64,000 nucleotides of DNA, from assembly GCA_964402065.1 (NCBI GenBank), contig CAYOAN010000002.1, positions 248,001 to 312,000 of the forward strand, read 5' to 3'. A program made the position numbers and the translations under genes. The notes under the pieces were generated by a model. It was not told the origin of the DNA. It was given only the letters and a program-made list of their open reading frames with translations, and ran no database searches. This DNA comes from CAIWMF01 sp964402065 (GTDB taxonomy: Bacteria; Verrucomicrobiota; Verrucomicrobiia; Chthoniobacterales; UBA6821). Positions 37,589-46,521 of this stretch are shown in pieces. The first letter of the stretch is position 1; every line of letters begins with the position of its first letter.

Positions 37589-37614
37589 TAACGTACGTGA
37601 ATTACGGTACGTTA
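37589..37614. promoter_or_regulatory. Palindrome between lepB and lepA
   Basis: TAACGTAC (37589-37596) and GTACGTTA (37607-37614) form an inverted repeat around a 10-nt centre in the divergent lepB/lepA promoter region, 11 bp from the lepB start. Candidate operator. Confidence 0.4.
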
Positions 37615-37627
37615 GATTTTTCTGGTC

Positions 37628-37662
37628 GCTCTAGCATCTAGCCTGTAACCTATATCCTCTTT
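37628..37662 (+). repeat. Heptanucleotide leader repeat before lepA
   Basis: Five 7-nt units (for example CATCTAG then CCTGTAA), ending 5 nt before the lepA ATG. Confidence 0.65.
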
Positions 37663-37667
37663 TTCCC

Positions 37668-39461
37668 ATGTCTGTTTCTCATACTCGAAATTTTTGTATT
37701 ATTGCTCATATTGATCATGGCAAAACCACGCTTTCTGATCGGCTCTTAGAGTTTACTGGCACGATTGCGCAACGTGAGAAGCAAGATCAATTGCTAGATT
37801 CTATGGACCTCGAGAGGGAGCGCGGTATTACTATCAAGGCGCATCCAGTCACCATGGAATATAAAGCGCGTGATGGAAAAAAATATCGACTTAATCTTCT
37901 TGATACGCCAGGACATGTTGATTTTGCTTATGAGGTTTCACGAAGTCTTGCTGCTTGTGAAGGAGCTTTATTGATCATTGATGCAGCTCAAGGCGTCGAA
38001 GCCCAGACAGTAGCTAACATCCATTTGGCATTAGAACAAGGCCTCACTATTATTCCGGTCATCAACAAAATTGATTTGCCAAATGCAGATCTTGAGAATG
38101 TCAAAAAGCAGATGGAAGAAATTCTAGCTATTCCAGGAGAGGAGGCAATTCCAGCAAGTGCCAAAGCTGGTATCGGGATTGAAGATATTTTAGAAGCCGT
38201 AGTAGAGCGTATTCCACCGCCTTCTGAAGGCGATGGAGTTTTGCGAGCTTTGGTCTTTGATTCCTTGTTTGACATTTACCGTGGTGTTGTCGGATACATT
38301 CGTGTTTTTTCGGGAAGTCTAAAGCCTGGACAACAAATTCGCCTGATGTCGACTCATCAATCGTATGACACAAAAGAAGTCGGAGTTTTCACGCCGAAGA
38401 TGACAATGACTCAGTCGATGCAGGCAGGAGATGTTGGCTATTTTATTGGCAATATTAAAACGACATCCGAAATGAAAATTGGAGATACGCTAACGGATGC
38501 ACGCCACCCAGCTGCAGAGCCGCTTCCCGGCTTTCAAGAAGTTCGTCCCATGGTTTACAGTGGCATCTATCCGATTAACACGGCTGATCTTGAGCCGCTA
38601 AAAATGGCGATGGAAAAATTACAACTCAATGACGCCGCCTTTGTGTTTCAGTCAGAGAGCTCTGTTGCACTTGGTTTTGGCTTCCGTTGTGGATTTCTCG
38701 GTCTGTTGCATATGGAAATTATCCAAGAGCGTCTGCGTCGTGAGTACAACATGGATATTATCGCAACATATCCAAGCGTTGTTTATGAAGTTGAAAAGAC
38801 AAATGGCGAATTGCTCCTTGTGGATAATCCAGCAAATCTGCCTGACATGAGTGTTGTTGAAGAAATTCGCGAGCCTGTCGTTAAATGTCGCGTCATGATT
38901 CCCAATGAAAATATCGGTGATATTATGCAAATCATGATGGAAAAAAGAGGAACTGTTGAGAGTACTGACTCCATCGATACACGACGAGTGATGATTACGG
39001 CGATCTTGCCGCTCAATGAAATTCTCGTTGATTTTCATGATAAAATTAAGTCTGTGACCCGTGGTTATGGCTCACTTGATTACGAACCAGCCGGTTATCG
39101 TGTCGACAAGTTGGTAAAACTAGAAATGCTTGTTAATGGAGATCCTGTTGATGCTTTTTCAAGCATTGTACATCGCGACAAAGCAGAAGGTCGCGGGAGA
39201 GCTCTGGCGGCTAAACTCAAGGAGGTTATTCCGGTGCAGCTTTACCAAGTTGCCATTCAAGCGACGGTTGGTGGTAAAGTTGTTGCTCGTGAAAACGTCA
39301 GTGCAATGCGCAAAAACGTAACAGCAAAATGTTATGGGGGCGACATCACACGTAAACGCAAGCTTCTTGAAAAACAAAAAGAGGGAAAGAAGAGGATGAA
39401 ATCAATCGGAACCGTGAATATCCCGCAAGAGGCCTTTATTCAGGTTTTGAAGACGAATTGA
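37668..39461 (+). CDS. lepA: Elongation factor 4 (back-translocating GTPase LepA)
   Basis: Ribosome-bound GTPase that can reverse or adjust translocation. 597 residues, standard length. G1 AHIDHGKTTLSDRLLE, G2 with RGITIKA, G3 DTPGHVDF, G4 NKIDL, G5 ASAKAGIG. Domains II and III follow, then the LepA-specific C-terminal domain (VDAFSSIVHRDKAEGRGRA; RKRKLLEKQKEGKKRMK). The absence of the EF-G domain IV and the presence of this C-terminal domain separate it from EF-G and BipA. Preceded by a heptanucleotide leader in place of a Shine-Dalgarno sequence. Confidence 0.98.
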   Translation: MSVSHTRNFCIIAHIDHGKTTLSDRLLEFTGTIAQREKQDQLLDSMDLERERGITIKAHPVTMEYKARDGKKYRLNLLDTPGHVDFAYEVSRSLAACEGALLIIDAAQGVEAQTVANIHLALEQGLTIIPVINKIDLPNADLENVKKQMEEILAIPGEEAIPASAKAGIGIEDILEAVVERIPPPSEGDGVLRALVFDSLFDIYRGVVGYIRVFSGSLKPGQQIRLMSTHQSYDTKEVGVFTPKMTMTQSMQAGDVGYFIGNIKTTSEMKIGDTLTDARHPAAEPLPGFQEVRPMVYSGIYPINTADLEPLKMAMEKLQLNDAAFVFQSESSVALGFGFRCGFLGLLHMEIIQERLRREYNMDIIATYPSVVYEVEKTNGELLLVDNPANLPDMSVVEEIREPVVKCRVMIPNENIGDIMQIMMEKRGTVESTDSIDTRRVMITAILPLNEILVDFHDKIKSVTRGYGSLDYEPAGYRVDKLVKLEMLVNGDPVDAFSSIVHRDKAEGRGRALAAKLKEVIPVQLYQVAIQATVGGKVVARENVSAMRKNVTAKCYGGDITRKRKLLEKQKEGKKRMKSIGTVNIPQEAFIQVLKTN

Positions 39462-39856
39462 AACCGCCTCATGAATGCTACTGATGTGGTGAATTACAGC
39501 ATCGCTCCAGTGCTCGCCTTTGTCATGTAGTTCAATACGCTCCTCGACGGCGCTCTGAGGTTGCTTATGCTCCATTCACCTCAGCAAATTTCTGAGACAG
39601 TTTGTTGATCGAAATCTGATTTCAGCTGCATTGATGAGCTTGTTTTTTCAAAAAGCATTTGTATTTTTGTTGCTCTGATTTAGCGTCTATGAAATGGAAA
39701 AGGGCACACCATAAACTTGCTCTTTTTGCTTAGGACTGCATTCTCAAATCTTGCATTATCTACGGATAGCGTTTCGATCTTTGGCTTTGTCTTAAGAAAA
39801 AATTTCTGTGCTTTTCATACGCCCTTTTCAATTTAATACACGATAAGTTTTCTCTC
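39462..39856. other. Intergenic region with MITE-like element, family 2
   Basis: 395 bp. The right part is the MITE-like element at 39681-39845. The left 219 bp show no recognisable feature. Confidence 0.5.
39681..39845. mobile_element. MITE-like element, family 2, copy 1 (about 165 bp)
   Basis: Bounded by imperfect terminal inverted repeats of about 25 bp (both ending in GAAAAGGGC when read inward). The internal sequence (GGATAGCGTTTCGATCTTTG) resembles the corresponding part of family 1, so the two are probably subfamilies. It ends 11 bp before the ATG of the sulfotransferase-like gene. Confidence 0.7.
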
Positions 39857-40897
39857 ATGAAAAATAGCAGACGAATTATTCTTGTCCTCGGGCCCTATCG
39901 TAGCGGCACAAGTGTTCTTACGAAGAGCTTGGAAACTCTTGGCGTTCGATTGTCAGAGCATTCAGAAATAACATTTCATGATTTTAATAAAAAAGGAGAT
40001 TGGGAGGATCTTCGCTTCTCTTCATTTAATGGAGAAGCGTTGAAAGCACTTCAGCTCTCCGAACAACGTTCGCGAGTACTTCTTCCTTTGAACGATCAAG
40101 AAGTAAGTTTTTTGTGCGATCGGGAATTTTTTAAGCAAGCTTCGCAACTTCTTTTAGAGAGACTTGCAGATGCTGGTCCTTTTGGAATCAAAGATCCCAA
40201 ATTTTGCCTCTTACTTCCTTTTTGGAAAAAAGTATTCCAAGCATGTGATGTATCAGTTTCCTTTGTTATTGCTTTAAGAAATCCTCTCAATGTTGTCGCC
40301 TCTATTCAGGCGGCTGATCGTATTTTAGGAAAATATGATCCTGAAAAATCTTTTTGGATTTGGATTTCTTATCTCCTAACTTCTTTGCAAGAAACAGAGG
40401 ACTATGAACGTGTTCTAGTCGATTACGATGAGTTGATTCGATGCCCTGAGTATCAGCTCGAGAGAATTGCTAGCGCTTGTAAGTTGAAAAGCCAGGAAGA
40501 ATCGATGCAACGTTATTGTCGTAGTTTTTTAGATGTGGCTCTACGGCATTTTCATGTAGGAGAAAATAACACTCTTAAAAATAGTTTTTGTCGGGACTTT
40601 GCCATTGAAATTTATGAAACCCTTTTTCGAGCTGCAAAAGATGAAATCAACGTTGAGGATCTAAAAATCTCTTTTAAAAAATGGAGAGAATCATTTTTTG
40701 AGGCGCAGTCTTTATTGATCCTGGCAGAAAAAAAAGAATATGAAATCGAGCAATTGAGGGAAACAATTAGAGAGCGTGAACAAACGATTTTAGGCCTAAG
40801 TCAAGCAGCCAATCAGCAACTGCAAACGATGAGAAGTTTTTACAATACAGCCCACCAGCAAAACCTTCAAATGGCTTCGCTTCTTTTTAAGCATTAA
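39857..40897 (+). CDS. Sulfotransferase-like P-loop protein with C-terminal coiled coil
   Basis: 346 residues. The 5'-phosphosulfate-binding loop of the sulfotransferase superfamily is visible at the N-terminus (ILVLGPYRSGTSVLTKSL, about residues 8-25), and the second signature region is IALRNPLNVVASIQAADRI (about 137-155), matching the 3'-phosphate-binding motif. Residues 290-346 are charged and Gln-rich and predicted to be coiled coil (EKKEYEIEQLRETIREREQ). It may sulfate a surface glycan, but it could also be a non-catalytic relative. Single gene whose leader is a MITE-like element. Confidence 0.7.
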   Translation: MKNSRRIILVLGPYRSGTSVLTKSLETLGVRLSEHSEITFHDFNKKGDWEDLRFSSFNGEALKALQLSEQRSRVLLPLNDQEVSFLCDREFFKQASQLLLERLADAGPFGIKDPKFCLLLPFWKKVFQACDVSVSFVIALRNPLNVVASIQAADRILGKYDPEKSFWIWISYLLTSLQETEDYERVLVDYDELIRCPEYQLERIASACKLKSQEESMQRYCRSFLDVALRHFHVGENNTLKNSFCRDFAIEIYETLFRAAKDEINVEDLKISFKKWRESFFEAQSLLILAEKKEYEIEQLRETIREREQTILGLSQAANQQLQTMRSFYNTAHQQNLQMASLLFKH

Positions 40898-40955
40898 AAG
40901 TTATACAGCTCAGTAAAACGCTCGAGCACACCATTTTTTTTGTTATGAGCAGCTG

Positions 40956-42338
40956 TTATTTTGAAAGGCGGGAAAAAATTTCTCTGAGTTCTTCTTCTGA
41001 AAATCCTGTCTTAGCAGTAATTTCATCAATTGGAGTTCCTTGCTGATAAAGCTCAACTGCAAGCTTGACTCTGGCTTCAGTTTCTTTGTCGAGGACGGGA
41101 TTTTTTTGTGATGAATCCTTCTCTGATGAAGTAGGGGAAGTAGCCGTAGCTGTAGTAGGGATTGAGCTTACGCTATTTTTAGGTTTCTTGGTTTGATCAG
41201 GATGTCCAGCAAGATAAGCTTCCCATGCAGATCCAGCTCCATTTTTGGTAAATTCTTCCCATGCAGATCCAGCTCCATTTTTGGTAAATTCTTCCCATGC
41301 AGATCCTGCTCCATTTTGGAGATAGTCATCCCATGCAGATCCACTATGCTCTTTGTTGTCTGAGATGGCAGGCTGAGATGGAGTGTTTGGTTGAGACGGG
41401 GAAGTCGAGTTCACTGGGTTAACTGGCACTTCACCATCGATTGACATAGACAAGCCGCTAAGCTTGTTTCCTGTAACAGTCCAGTCATGATTGAGATGAG
41501 TATTGTCTCTGCTGCCAACCCAAATATTTCCAGTTAAGCTTCTGATGCAGAGGGTAGCAATATTTGGAATATAGTGACTTAAGTCAGGGGAGTTTTTGTA
41601 ATCAGGATGATCTTTTGTTAAATAAAAGTCATAATAGTTTCCTTCAGTGCCATCACCATAGATCCATTGATAATGAGTTAGTCCATTGTCGCTGTCATCG
41701 TCTGGTGTGAAAAAAAGTGTTGTGAAGTGCACCCAAAAATAAGTCTGTTGATTAGAATCAACATTGGCATCTAGTGTAAAAAAATTACTTTGATCAGGGC
41801 AAAGCACATCTCTAAATGTTGTTGCGCTGAGACAATGTGAATAGCCAAGTAGTGTGTTTTCGAAGCCTAAAACAGTGGTGTATGTATAATTGCCGTTTGA
41901 GTCAGCATGTTGTTCGATATAAGGTTTTATATTATCGGTATACATGATCTTCTGAGAAGGATCATCTGTTGCAAAGAGGTTTAAGAGAGAAGCATAAACT
42001 GTTGCTACAACAGCAAAAGGTTCGCTTCCATCAGTAACAACAGGAGTTTGTTCCAGTACTAAAAGACGTGCAATGTTGCATTCTATTTCAATAGGTAAGG
42101 CATTGTTTTTGCTAGGATCTAGCCAAATAGGAGCCTTAGGAGACCGATTCAATAGCGATGGTGGTAAGGTGAATGAGCTTGGTTGAGCTGTATTAGCACG
42201 GTTAATTTTTGAGAATCTTGAAAGATTGGAGGTATTTGATGTTCCAGTCGTTGTTGGAGAAGTTGCCGTTTGTGAGACCGCAAGTTGCGGTAGTGAAGAT
42301 AGAACTGCTAGAAAAAGAGGAGCAAACTTTTTTATCAT
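40956..42338 (-). CDS. Secreted protein with 12-residue repeats, cotranscribed with the secretin gene
   Basis: 460 residues. Signal peptide MIKKFAPLFLAVLSSLPQLA, then a Ser/Thr-rich linker, a central domain of about 200 residues (WVHFTTLFFTPDDDSDNG, IATLCIRSLTGNIWVGSRDN), four tandem 12-residue repeats of the type GSAWEEFTKNGA (about residues 333-380) and a Ser/Thr-rich linker. The last 35 residues (VKLAVELYQQGTPIDEITAK and EELREIFSRL) look like a small helix-turn-helix-like element, odd for a secreted protein. It begins 44 bp after the gspD stop on the same strand, so a role with the secretin is likely. No family recognised. Confidence 0.6.
   Translation of the reverse strand: MIKKFAPLFLAVLSSLPQLAVSQTATSPTTTGTSNTSNLSRFSKINRANTAQPSSFTLPPSLLNRSPKAPIWLDPSKNNALPIEIECNIARLLVLEQTPVVTDGSEPFAVVATVYASLLNLFATDDPSQKIMYTDNIKPYIEQHADSNGNYTYTTVLGFENTLLGYSHCLSATTFRDVLCPDQSNFFTLDANVDSNQQTYFWVHFTTLFFTPDDDSDNGLTHYQWIYGDGTEGNYYDFYLTKDHPDYKNSPDLSHYIPNIATLCIRSLTGNIWVGSRDNTHLNHDWTVTGNKLSGLSMSIDGEVPVNPVNSTSPSQPNTPSQPAISDNKEHSGSAWDDYLQNGAGSAWEEFTKNGAGSAWEEFTKNGAGSAWEAYLAGHPDQTKKPKNSVSSIPTTATATSPTSSEKDSSQKNPVLDKETEARVKLAVELYQQGTPIDEITAKTGFSEEELREIFSRLSK
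41210..41345 (-). repeat. 36-bp tandem repeat within the secreted protein gene
   Basis: Nearly four in-frame copies of a 36-bp unit, each coding for about GSAWEEFTKNGA; the two inner copies are identical. The array can gain or lose units by slippage without changing frame. Confidence 0.85.
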
Positions 42339-42382
42339 AGGAAAAATTTAGACAAGTGAGAGAAAAAAGCAAATGGTATTGA

Positions 42383-45142
42383 TTAAAAATCATCTGGCTT
42401 CTTAAGATGAAACAGTTGGAATTTTTTCTTTTTAGGAGTTGGTGAAGGCATTGGTTTTAACTTGTCTTCTAGCTCTCTAGCTCTTTTTCCCAGATTCGTT
42501 TCAGACCCTTCGTTGTTGCTTGCTTTTTGCATCGAGAGGTTGGAATCAACAACAGTAGGCTGAATCATAACAACTAATTCGTGGCGAACTCGTACTTTAT
42601 GAGTGTTTCCTCCTAATAGAGATCCGATGATAGGAATATCTTTAATAATAGGAATGCCTGCTTCGGTTACATTTTTTTCATCAGAAATAAGACCTCCGAG
42701 GACAATAGTAGATCCATTTGGAATACGAACACTAGTTGTCAGTTCTTGTGTGTTAACCGTAGGGGCATAAATTTGATTGGCCTGATTTTTAGAGGATGCA
42801 AGTTCATCAACTGTCTGATTTTGCTGAGCAATAACTAAGTTGATTTCCTTGTCCGAGTTAATCAAAGGAATAACCTCCAATTTTAAAAGAACATCTTGGT
42901 AGGTCACATTGGAGGTGAGTGAATTCGCAGTGTTTGTTGCTGTTGAACCTGCGACAACACTTGATAGGGAGGAGGAGAGATAAGGGATTTTTTGTCCTGA
43001 AAGAATAGTAGCTTTACGGTTATTGCTTGTATAGACAGTAGGGCGCGAAATAGTTCGGAATCTTCCAGTGCTTTCTAGAAATCTAGTATAGACATCTAAA
43101 GAGCCACCGATAGAGCCAAATAAAGTAAGGCCTCCTGCCGCACTAAGCGCTTTACCAGCGGCTCCAGCAGCATCTTTAATAGCGCCGCCACCTAGATTAG
43201 CGGATTCTCCTACCCCCTTAAATAAGGCAGGTGCAGCTTGGGTTCCAAAAGTATTCAATAAGCTGTTGAAACCTTGGTAGTGAAAAAGATAGCTTGCGCC
43301 ATAATCCATGCCTTCATCTAATTTCATTTCACCGATAACAGCCGCAAGATAGACTTGTTGAGGTCGGTGGTCAAGAAGGTCGATAACTTGCCGAGCTTTG
43401 ATTTTGCTTTCAGGGGGGCCGTAAACAATGATGCTGTTGGCAGTTGGATCTCCAATGAGACTGGTAGAACCAATAATAGCTGATTGGGGAGGTTGAAGTT
43501 GGGTTGTATCATTGAGGCGATCACCATGGTTGCCACCAGCATTAACATTGGAACTTCCTAAGCCTCCACTTCCGGATGGATCGAGAGGGTTGGAGTTATT
43601 AGAATTGTTATTTTTAAAAGGACTTTGAGAATTATTTTGATTCTTGTTTTGATTATTCTGTGAGTCGTCATCTTTGTTTTTGAGTAGGTCAACAAGCACT
43701 GGAAAAATATCCGTTACAGGCACGTAATTAAGTGGTCTCACTAGTGGCTCTTCATATTGGACAGCCTGGTCGAGTTTGGAAATCAGTTCACGGATGTAGC
43801 GATAATTTTCTGCTTTTGTGACAAGAAGAATGCGATTGGTGCGCTTATCGGGAATAAATTGAACCTTGCCACTGAAGATCCGCGTTTCGTCATCGCCTGA
43901 AGAAGCTGTAGCAGGGACTGGAGGAGGTTGCTGATAAGGTGAAGTTGGGGACTTTGGAGTTTGAGGGGTGTTGCTTTCTTTTCCTGAAAAAATTTGGTTT
44001 AAAGTCTCAACTGTTTTTTCAGCATCAGCTCGTTGTAATGGAATAAACTCAGTGATGATTTGAGAAGGTTCACGATCGATGATTTGCAAAAGAGCTAATG
44101 ACTTTTGAATAATTGGAGTTTTGTCAGTAATGACAATGGAGCTGGTATTAGGAACAGCCACTAGCGAGCCATAAGGGTTGATTTGAATGACGCCTTGAAG
44201 AATGTTAATCGCTTCGTTTGGACTTAAGAAATGGAGTGGTTGATAAAAACTGACAAGCCGCTCACCGTCTGGTGGCAAGTCTGCTGGATTTTGATAAAGT
44301 GGTAATCCTTCCATGCGAGGAGGGCGGCTTGGGCCAATAATTTTAACCGTTTTTTCATCCACAGGAACTAATGTGTAGCCGTTCACGAGCATCGTGCTTT
44401 CGAGAAGGGAGACAGCATCTTTTTTAGAAACAGGATCTGCAATCATCAAGGAGAGTTCTGGTCCAGCAAGATTGGAATCACGGATGATGCGTTTTCCTGT
44501 TAACTTTTCATAAAGCGAGAGAGCCTCTAATATCGAAGTATGAGGAAATTGAACACTGATTTTTTCATTAGGATTATTGCTGATAGAGGCAATAGCTGCA
44601 GCATTGTTGGTCGAGCTTGCATCCGTTTTTGCATCGTCTTTAGTATCTGTCGATGTTGAAGGAATTGGAGTCTCGCTCAATCTTGTTGGTAACTTGGAGC
44701 GAGTAATAGTAGAGGAAGGGACTTTAACGTTAAGAGGCAGGGAGGGGGCGACAATAGGATTCGGCTGCTTATTAAGAGATTCAGGAACAAGAGGAGTGTT
44801 TGATGAAGAAAGAGCACTACTTTGAGTGCTCGAAGGCGCAGGTGTTGAGGAAGGTGAGTTAGGAAGATCTGTGGAATGGCTTGGAGTAATGCCTTTGGAG
44901 TCAGCTTGAGCAGGTGACGCTGAAGGAAGCGGTGCATTCAAAGAAGAACTAGTCGGTTGAGGAGATGGTGCGCTTGAGGGCGCTATTTCAGAAGGGGGGG
45001 CGGGGGCTGTTGCTGGAGTTTCTTTTTCTTCTTGGGCAAAAATGGCAGATGAAGAAAAGAGACAAACTCCTAGGATAAGGGAAAAGTGGTTTCTTGCTCT
45101 TTGTGTTATGGTTTGCAGATTCAAATGAAAAGACATATTCAA
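42383..45142 (-). CDS. gspD: Secretin, GspD/PulD family (type II secretion or related)
   Basis: Forms the outer-membrane channel of type II secretion or type IV pilus-like systems. 919 residues. A signal peptide ends near AIFAQEE. It is followed by a Pro/Ser/Thr/Ala-rich linker of about 130 residues, an N0 domain (ISVQFPHTSILEALSLYEKL), two or three N1-type KH-like domains (INILQGVIQINPYGSLVAVP; ADAEKTVETLNQIFSG) and the C-terminal secretin domain (VTYQDVLLKLEVIPLINSD; IPNGSTIVLGGLISDE; PIIKDIPIIGSLLGG). A Gln/Asn/Ser-rich low-complexity insert lies between N-domains. The Gsp ATPase and pseudopilins are not in the window. ATG 45136 is an alternative start. Confidence 0.93.
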   Translation of the reverse strand: MNMSFHLNLQTITQRARNHFSLILGVCLFSSSAIFAQEEKETPATAPAPPSEIAPSSAPSPQPTSSSLNAPLPSASPAQADSKGITPSHSTDLPNSPSSTPAPSSTQSSALSSSNTPLVPESLNKQPNPIVAPSLPLNVKVPSSTITRSKLPTRLSETPIPSTSTDTKDDAKTDASSTNNAAAIASISNNPNEKISVQFPHTSILEALSLYEKLTGKRIIRDSNLAGPELSLMIADPVSKKDAVSLLESTMLVNGYTLVPVDEKTVKIIGPSRPPRMEGLPLYQNPADLPPDGERLVSFYQPLHFLSPNEAINILQGVIQINPYGSLVAVPNTSSIVITDKTPIIQKSLALLQIIDREPSQIITEFIPLQRADAEKTVETLNQIFSGKESNTPQTPKSPTSPYQQPPPVPATASSGDDETRIFSGKVQFIPDKRTNRILLVTKAENYRYIRELISKLDQAVQYEEPLVRPLNYVPVTDIFPVLVDLLKNKDDDSQNNQNKNQNNSQSPFKNNNSNNSNPLDPSGSGGLGSSNVNAGGNHGDRLNDTTQLQPPQSAIIGSTSLIGDPTANSIIVYGPPESKIKARQVIDLLDHRPQQVYLAAVIGEMKLDEGMDYGASYLFHYQGFNSLLNTFGTQAAPALFKGVGESANLGGGAIKDAAGAAGKALSAAGGLTLFGSIGGSLDVYTRFLESTGRFRTISRPTVYTSNNRKATILSGQKIPYLSSSLSSVVAGSTATNTANSLTSNVTYQDVLLKLEVIPLINSDKEINLVIAQQNQTVDELASSKNQANQIYAPTVNTQELTTSVRIPNGSTIVLGGLISDEKNVTEAGIPIIKDIPIIGSLLGGNTHKVRVRHELVVMIQPTVVDSNLSMQKASNNEGSETNLGKRARELEDKLKPMPSPTPKKKKFQLFHLKKPDDF

Positions 45143-45232
45143 AAATAGTGCTGATAAATATACTCAGGAAGACTGGAGTTGCCAGGTAGAATTCAAAAAA
45201 AATCGTTCTGAATGTGGTTTAGCCTTAAAAAA

Positions 45233-45557
45233 TAGCGCATGAAATTGAAAAGAGCACGCCATAAGGTTGCCCTTTTTTCTCAGGATTGTGTTTTCAGATC
45301 TTATAGTCAAATTACTTAGAAATAACAATAAATTGACTTGATCTTATTTAGGAAAAAGCAGCGTTCTCATCCCATCACGTTATCGTTGAGATAGCGCTCA
45401 GTCTTCGGCCTTGCCTTTTCTAAAAATCTCTCCGTTCTTTCCTGTCATTTCTAAGTAATTTGGCTACATGTTATCTTAAGCTGGTGCTTCGAGCTTCACT
45501 CTTTCCTAACCAAAAAATGAAGCGCTTTTAATGCACCCTTTTCGCTTTGGTGCATTA
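45233..45557. mobile_element. MITE-like element, family 2, copy 2, interrupted
   Basis: Left part 45233-45303 (TAGCGCATGAAATTGAAAAG ...) and right part 45467 to about 45557 (... GCACCCTTTTCGC) match the family 2 copies at 39681 and 59641. Removing the inserted family 1 element leaves about 162 bp, the length of the intact copies. The right end is diverged, so its boundary is approximate. Confidence 0.65.
45304..45466. mobile_element. MITE-like element, family 1, copy 3 (163 bp), nested
   Basis: Bounded by TAGTCAA...TTGGCTA, exactly 163 bp like the other two copies. It sits inside a family 2 element and is therefore the younger insertion. Confidence 0.85.
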
Positions 45558-45696
45558 CATCAGCTGGTCATTAAGTATGGTAACGTGAAGCTGTTTAATA
45601 CGTAGGCTGCTCCGAAAGTTATGTGATGTAGCTTGAGTAATCGCAATCACAGCAGCAAAAGTTAGCATGCTCTAGTTCTTAAAGATGGTATAAGAT

Positions 45697-46503
45697 TTGA
45701 CTGTGTCTTTTTTTATTATTTTGTTTTTTCGTTGGTTGAATTTGCTTTCATTAGATGTCGTTTTTATTGCCTTAGCGTGGCAAGAAGCTTTTGCTCGCAC
45801 TGCTGCTGTTACATTGCATTGGGAAGAACGACTACTTTTGGCGACAGCGGTTTGGATGGTTTACATCATTGATCACTGGCTTGATGGGACTGTCTACGCT
45901 TCTGATTCGAATAATGCTCCACGCCATCATTACGTTAAAACTCACCGTTTCCTGTTAAGTGGAGGGCTTCTGTGCGCGCTGGGACTGGTGTTTTTGCTAT
46001 TGTTGCATCTTTCTTGGAATCTAATTTTAGCTGGAATCCTCTTGGCATGCATCACAACAACCTACCTTGTGATTAATCATTTTTTTCTACGCTCTGGTTT
46101 TTGGCTAAAAGGAAGAGAGATTATTATTTCGCTGATTTTTTCCATAGGATGTGCATTGGCCCCTCTCGTGCAAAGCCATCGATCTTGGTTGCTCTTGCCA
46201 TGGATAATGGCATTTTCCATTGTGGCATGGAGTAACTGCACTCTTATTGCTCGCATGGAGAGGAAGGTCTCTGCAGCTGGCTTGGCGCCCAAATGGATGT
46301 TTTCTTTGCATTGGGTTATTGGGCTTTGTTGCCTACTTTTGTTCTGCTCCTTTTTTGTTCCAATAATTGGAAGAGCGCTCTGCTGGAGCTTCATTGGATT
46401 GGCCTTTATTCCCATGACAACAAAATATATTGATTACGAAGTGGCTTCGCTTGCTACTGATCAAGTTTTGTTTTTTGGTGCTTTGTTGGCGCTGTTAAGG
46501 TAA
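45697..46503 (+). CDS. Polytopic membrane protein, UbiA-prenyltransferase-like
   Basis: 268 residues from TTG 45697 (GTG 45703 is equally possible; no ATG fits). Seven to eight hydrophobic helices. After the second helix lies MVYIIDHWLDGTVYASDS, with Asp residues four apart that recall, but do not match exactly, the first Asp-rich motif of UbiA-type prenyltransferases; no second Asp-rich motif is evident, although KYIDYEVASLATD is acidic. The function is therefore open. It is 18 bp upstream of the BamD-like gene. Confidence 0.5.
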   Translation: MTVSFFIILFFRWLNLLSLDVVFIALAWQEAFARTAAVTLHWEERLLLATAVWMVYIIDHWLDGTVYASDSNNAPRHHYVKTHRFLLSGGLLCALGLVFLLLLHLSWNLILAGILLACITTTYLVINHFFLRSGFWLKGREIIISLIFSIGCALAPLVQSHRSWLLLPWIMAFSIVAWSNCTLIARMERKVSAAGLAPKWMFSLHWVIGLCCLLLFCSFFVPIIGRALCWSFIGLAFIPMTTKYIDYEVASLATDQVLFFGALLALLR

Positions 46504-46521
46504 AAAAGAAGTCTCTTTGTT

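Larger units (their letters stand above)
45143..45696. other. Intergenic region with nested MITE-like elements
   Basis: 554 bp between divergent genes. Contains a family 2 element (45233 to about 45557) split by a family 1 element (45304-45466). No gene was found. Confidence 0.6.

Noticed and set aside
42383..45142. Assignment of the secretin to the type III secretion system
   Set aside because: The N-domain series and secretin signature fit GspD/PulD better than SctC, and the gene is about 7 kb from the chaperone pair with unrelated genes between.
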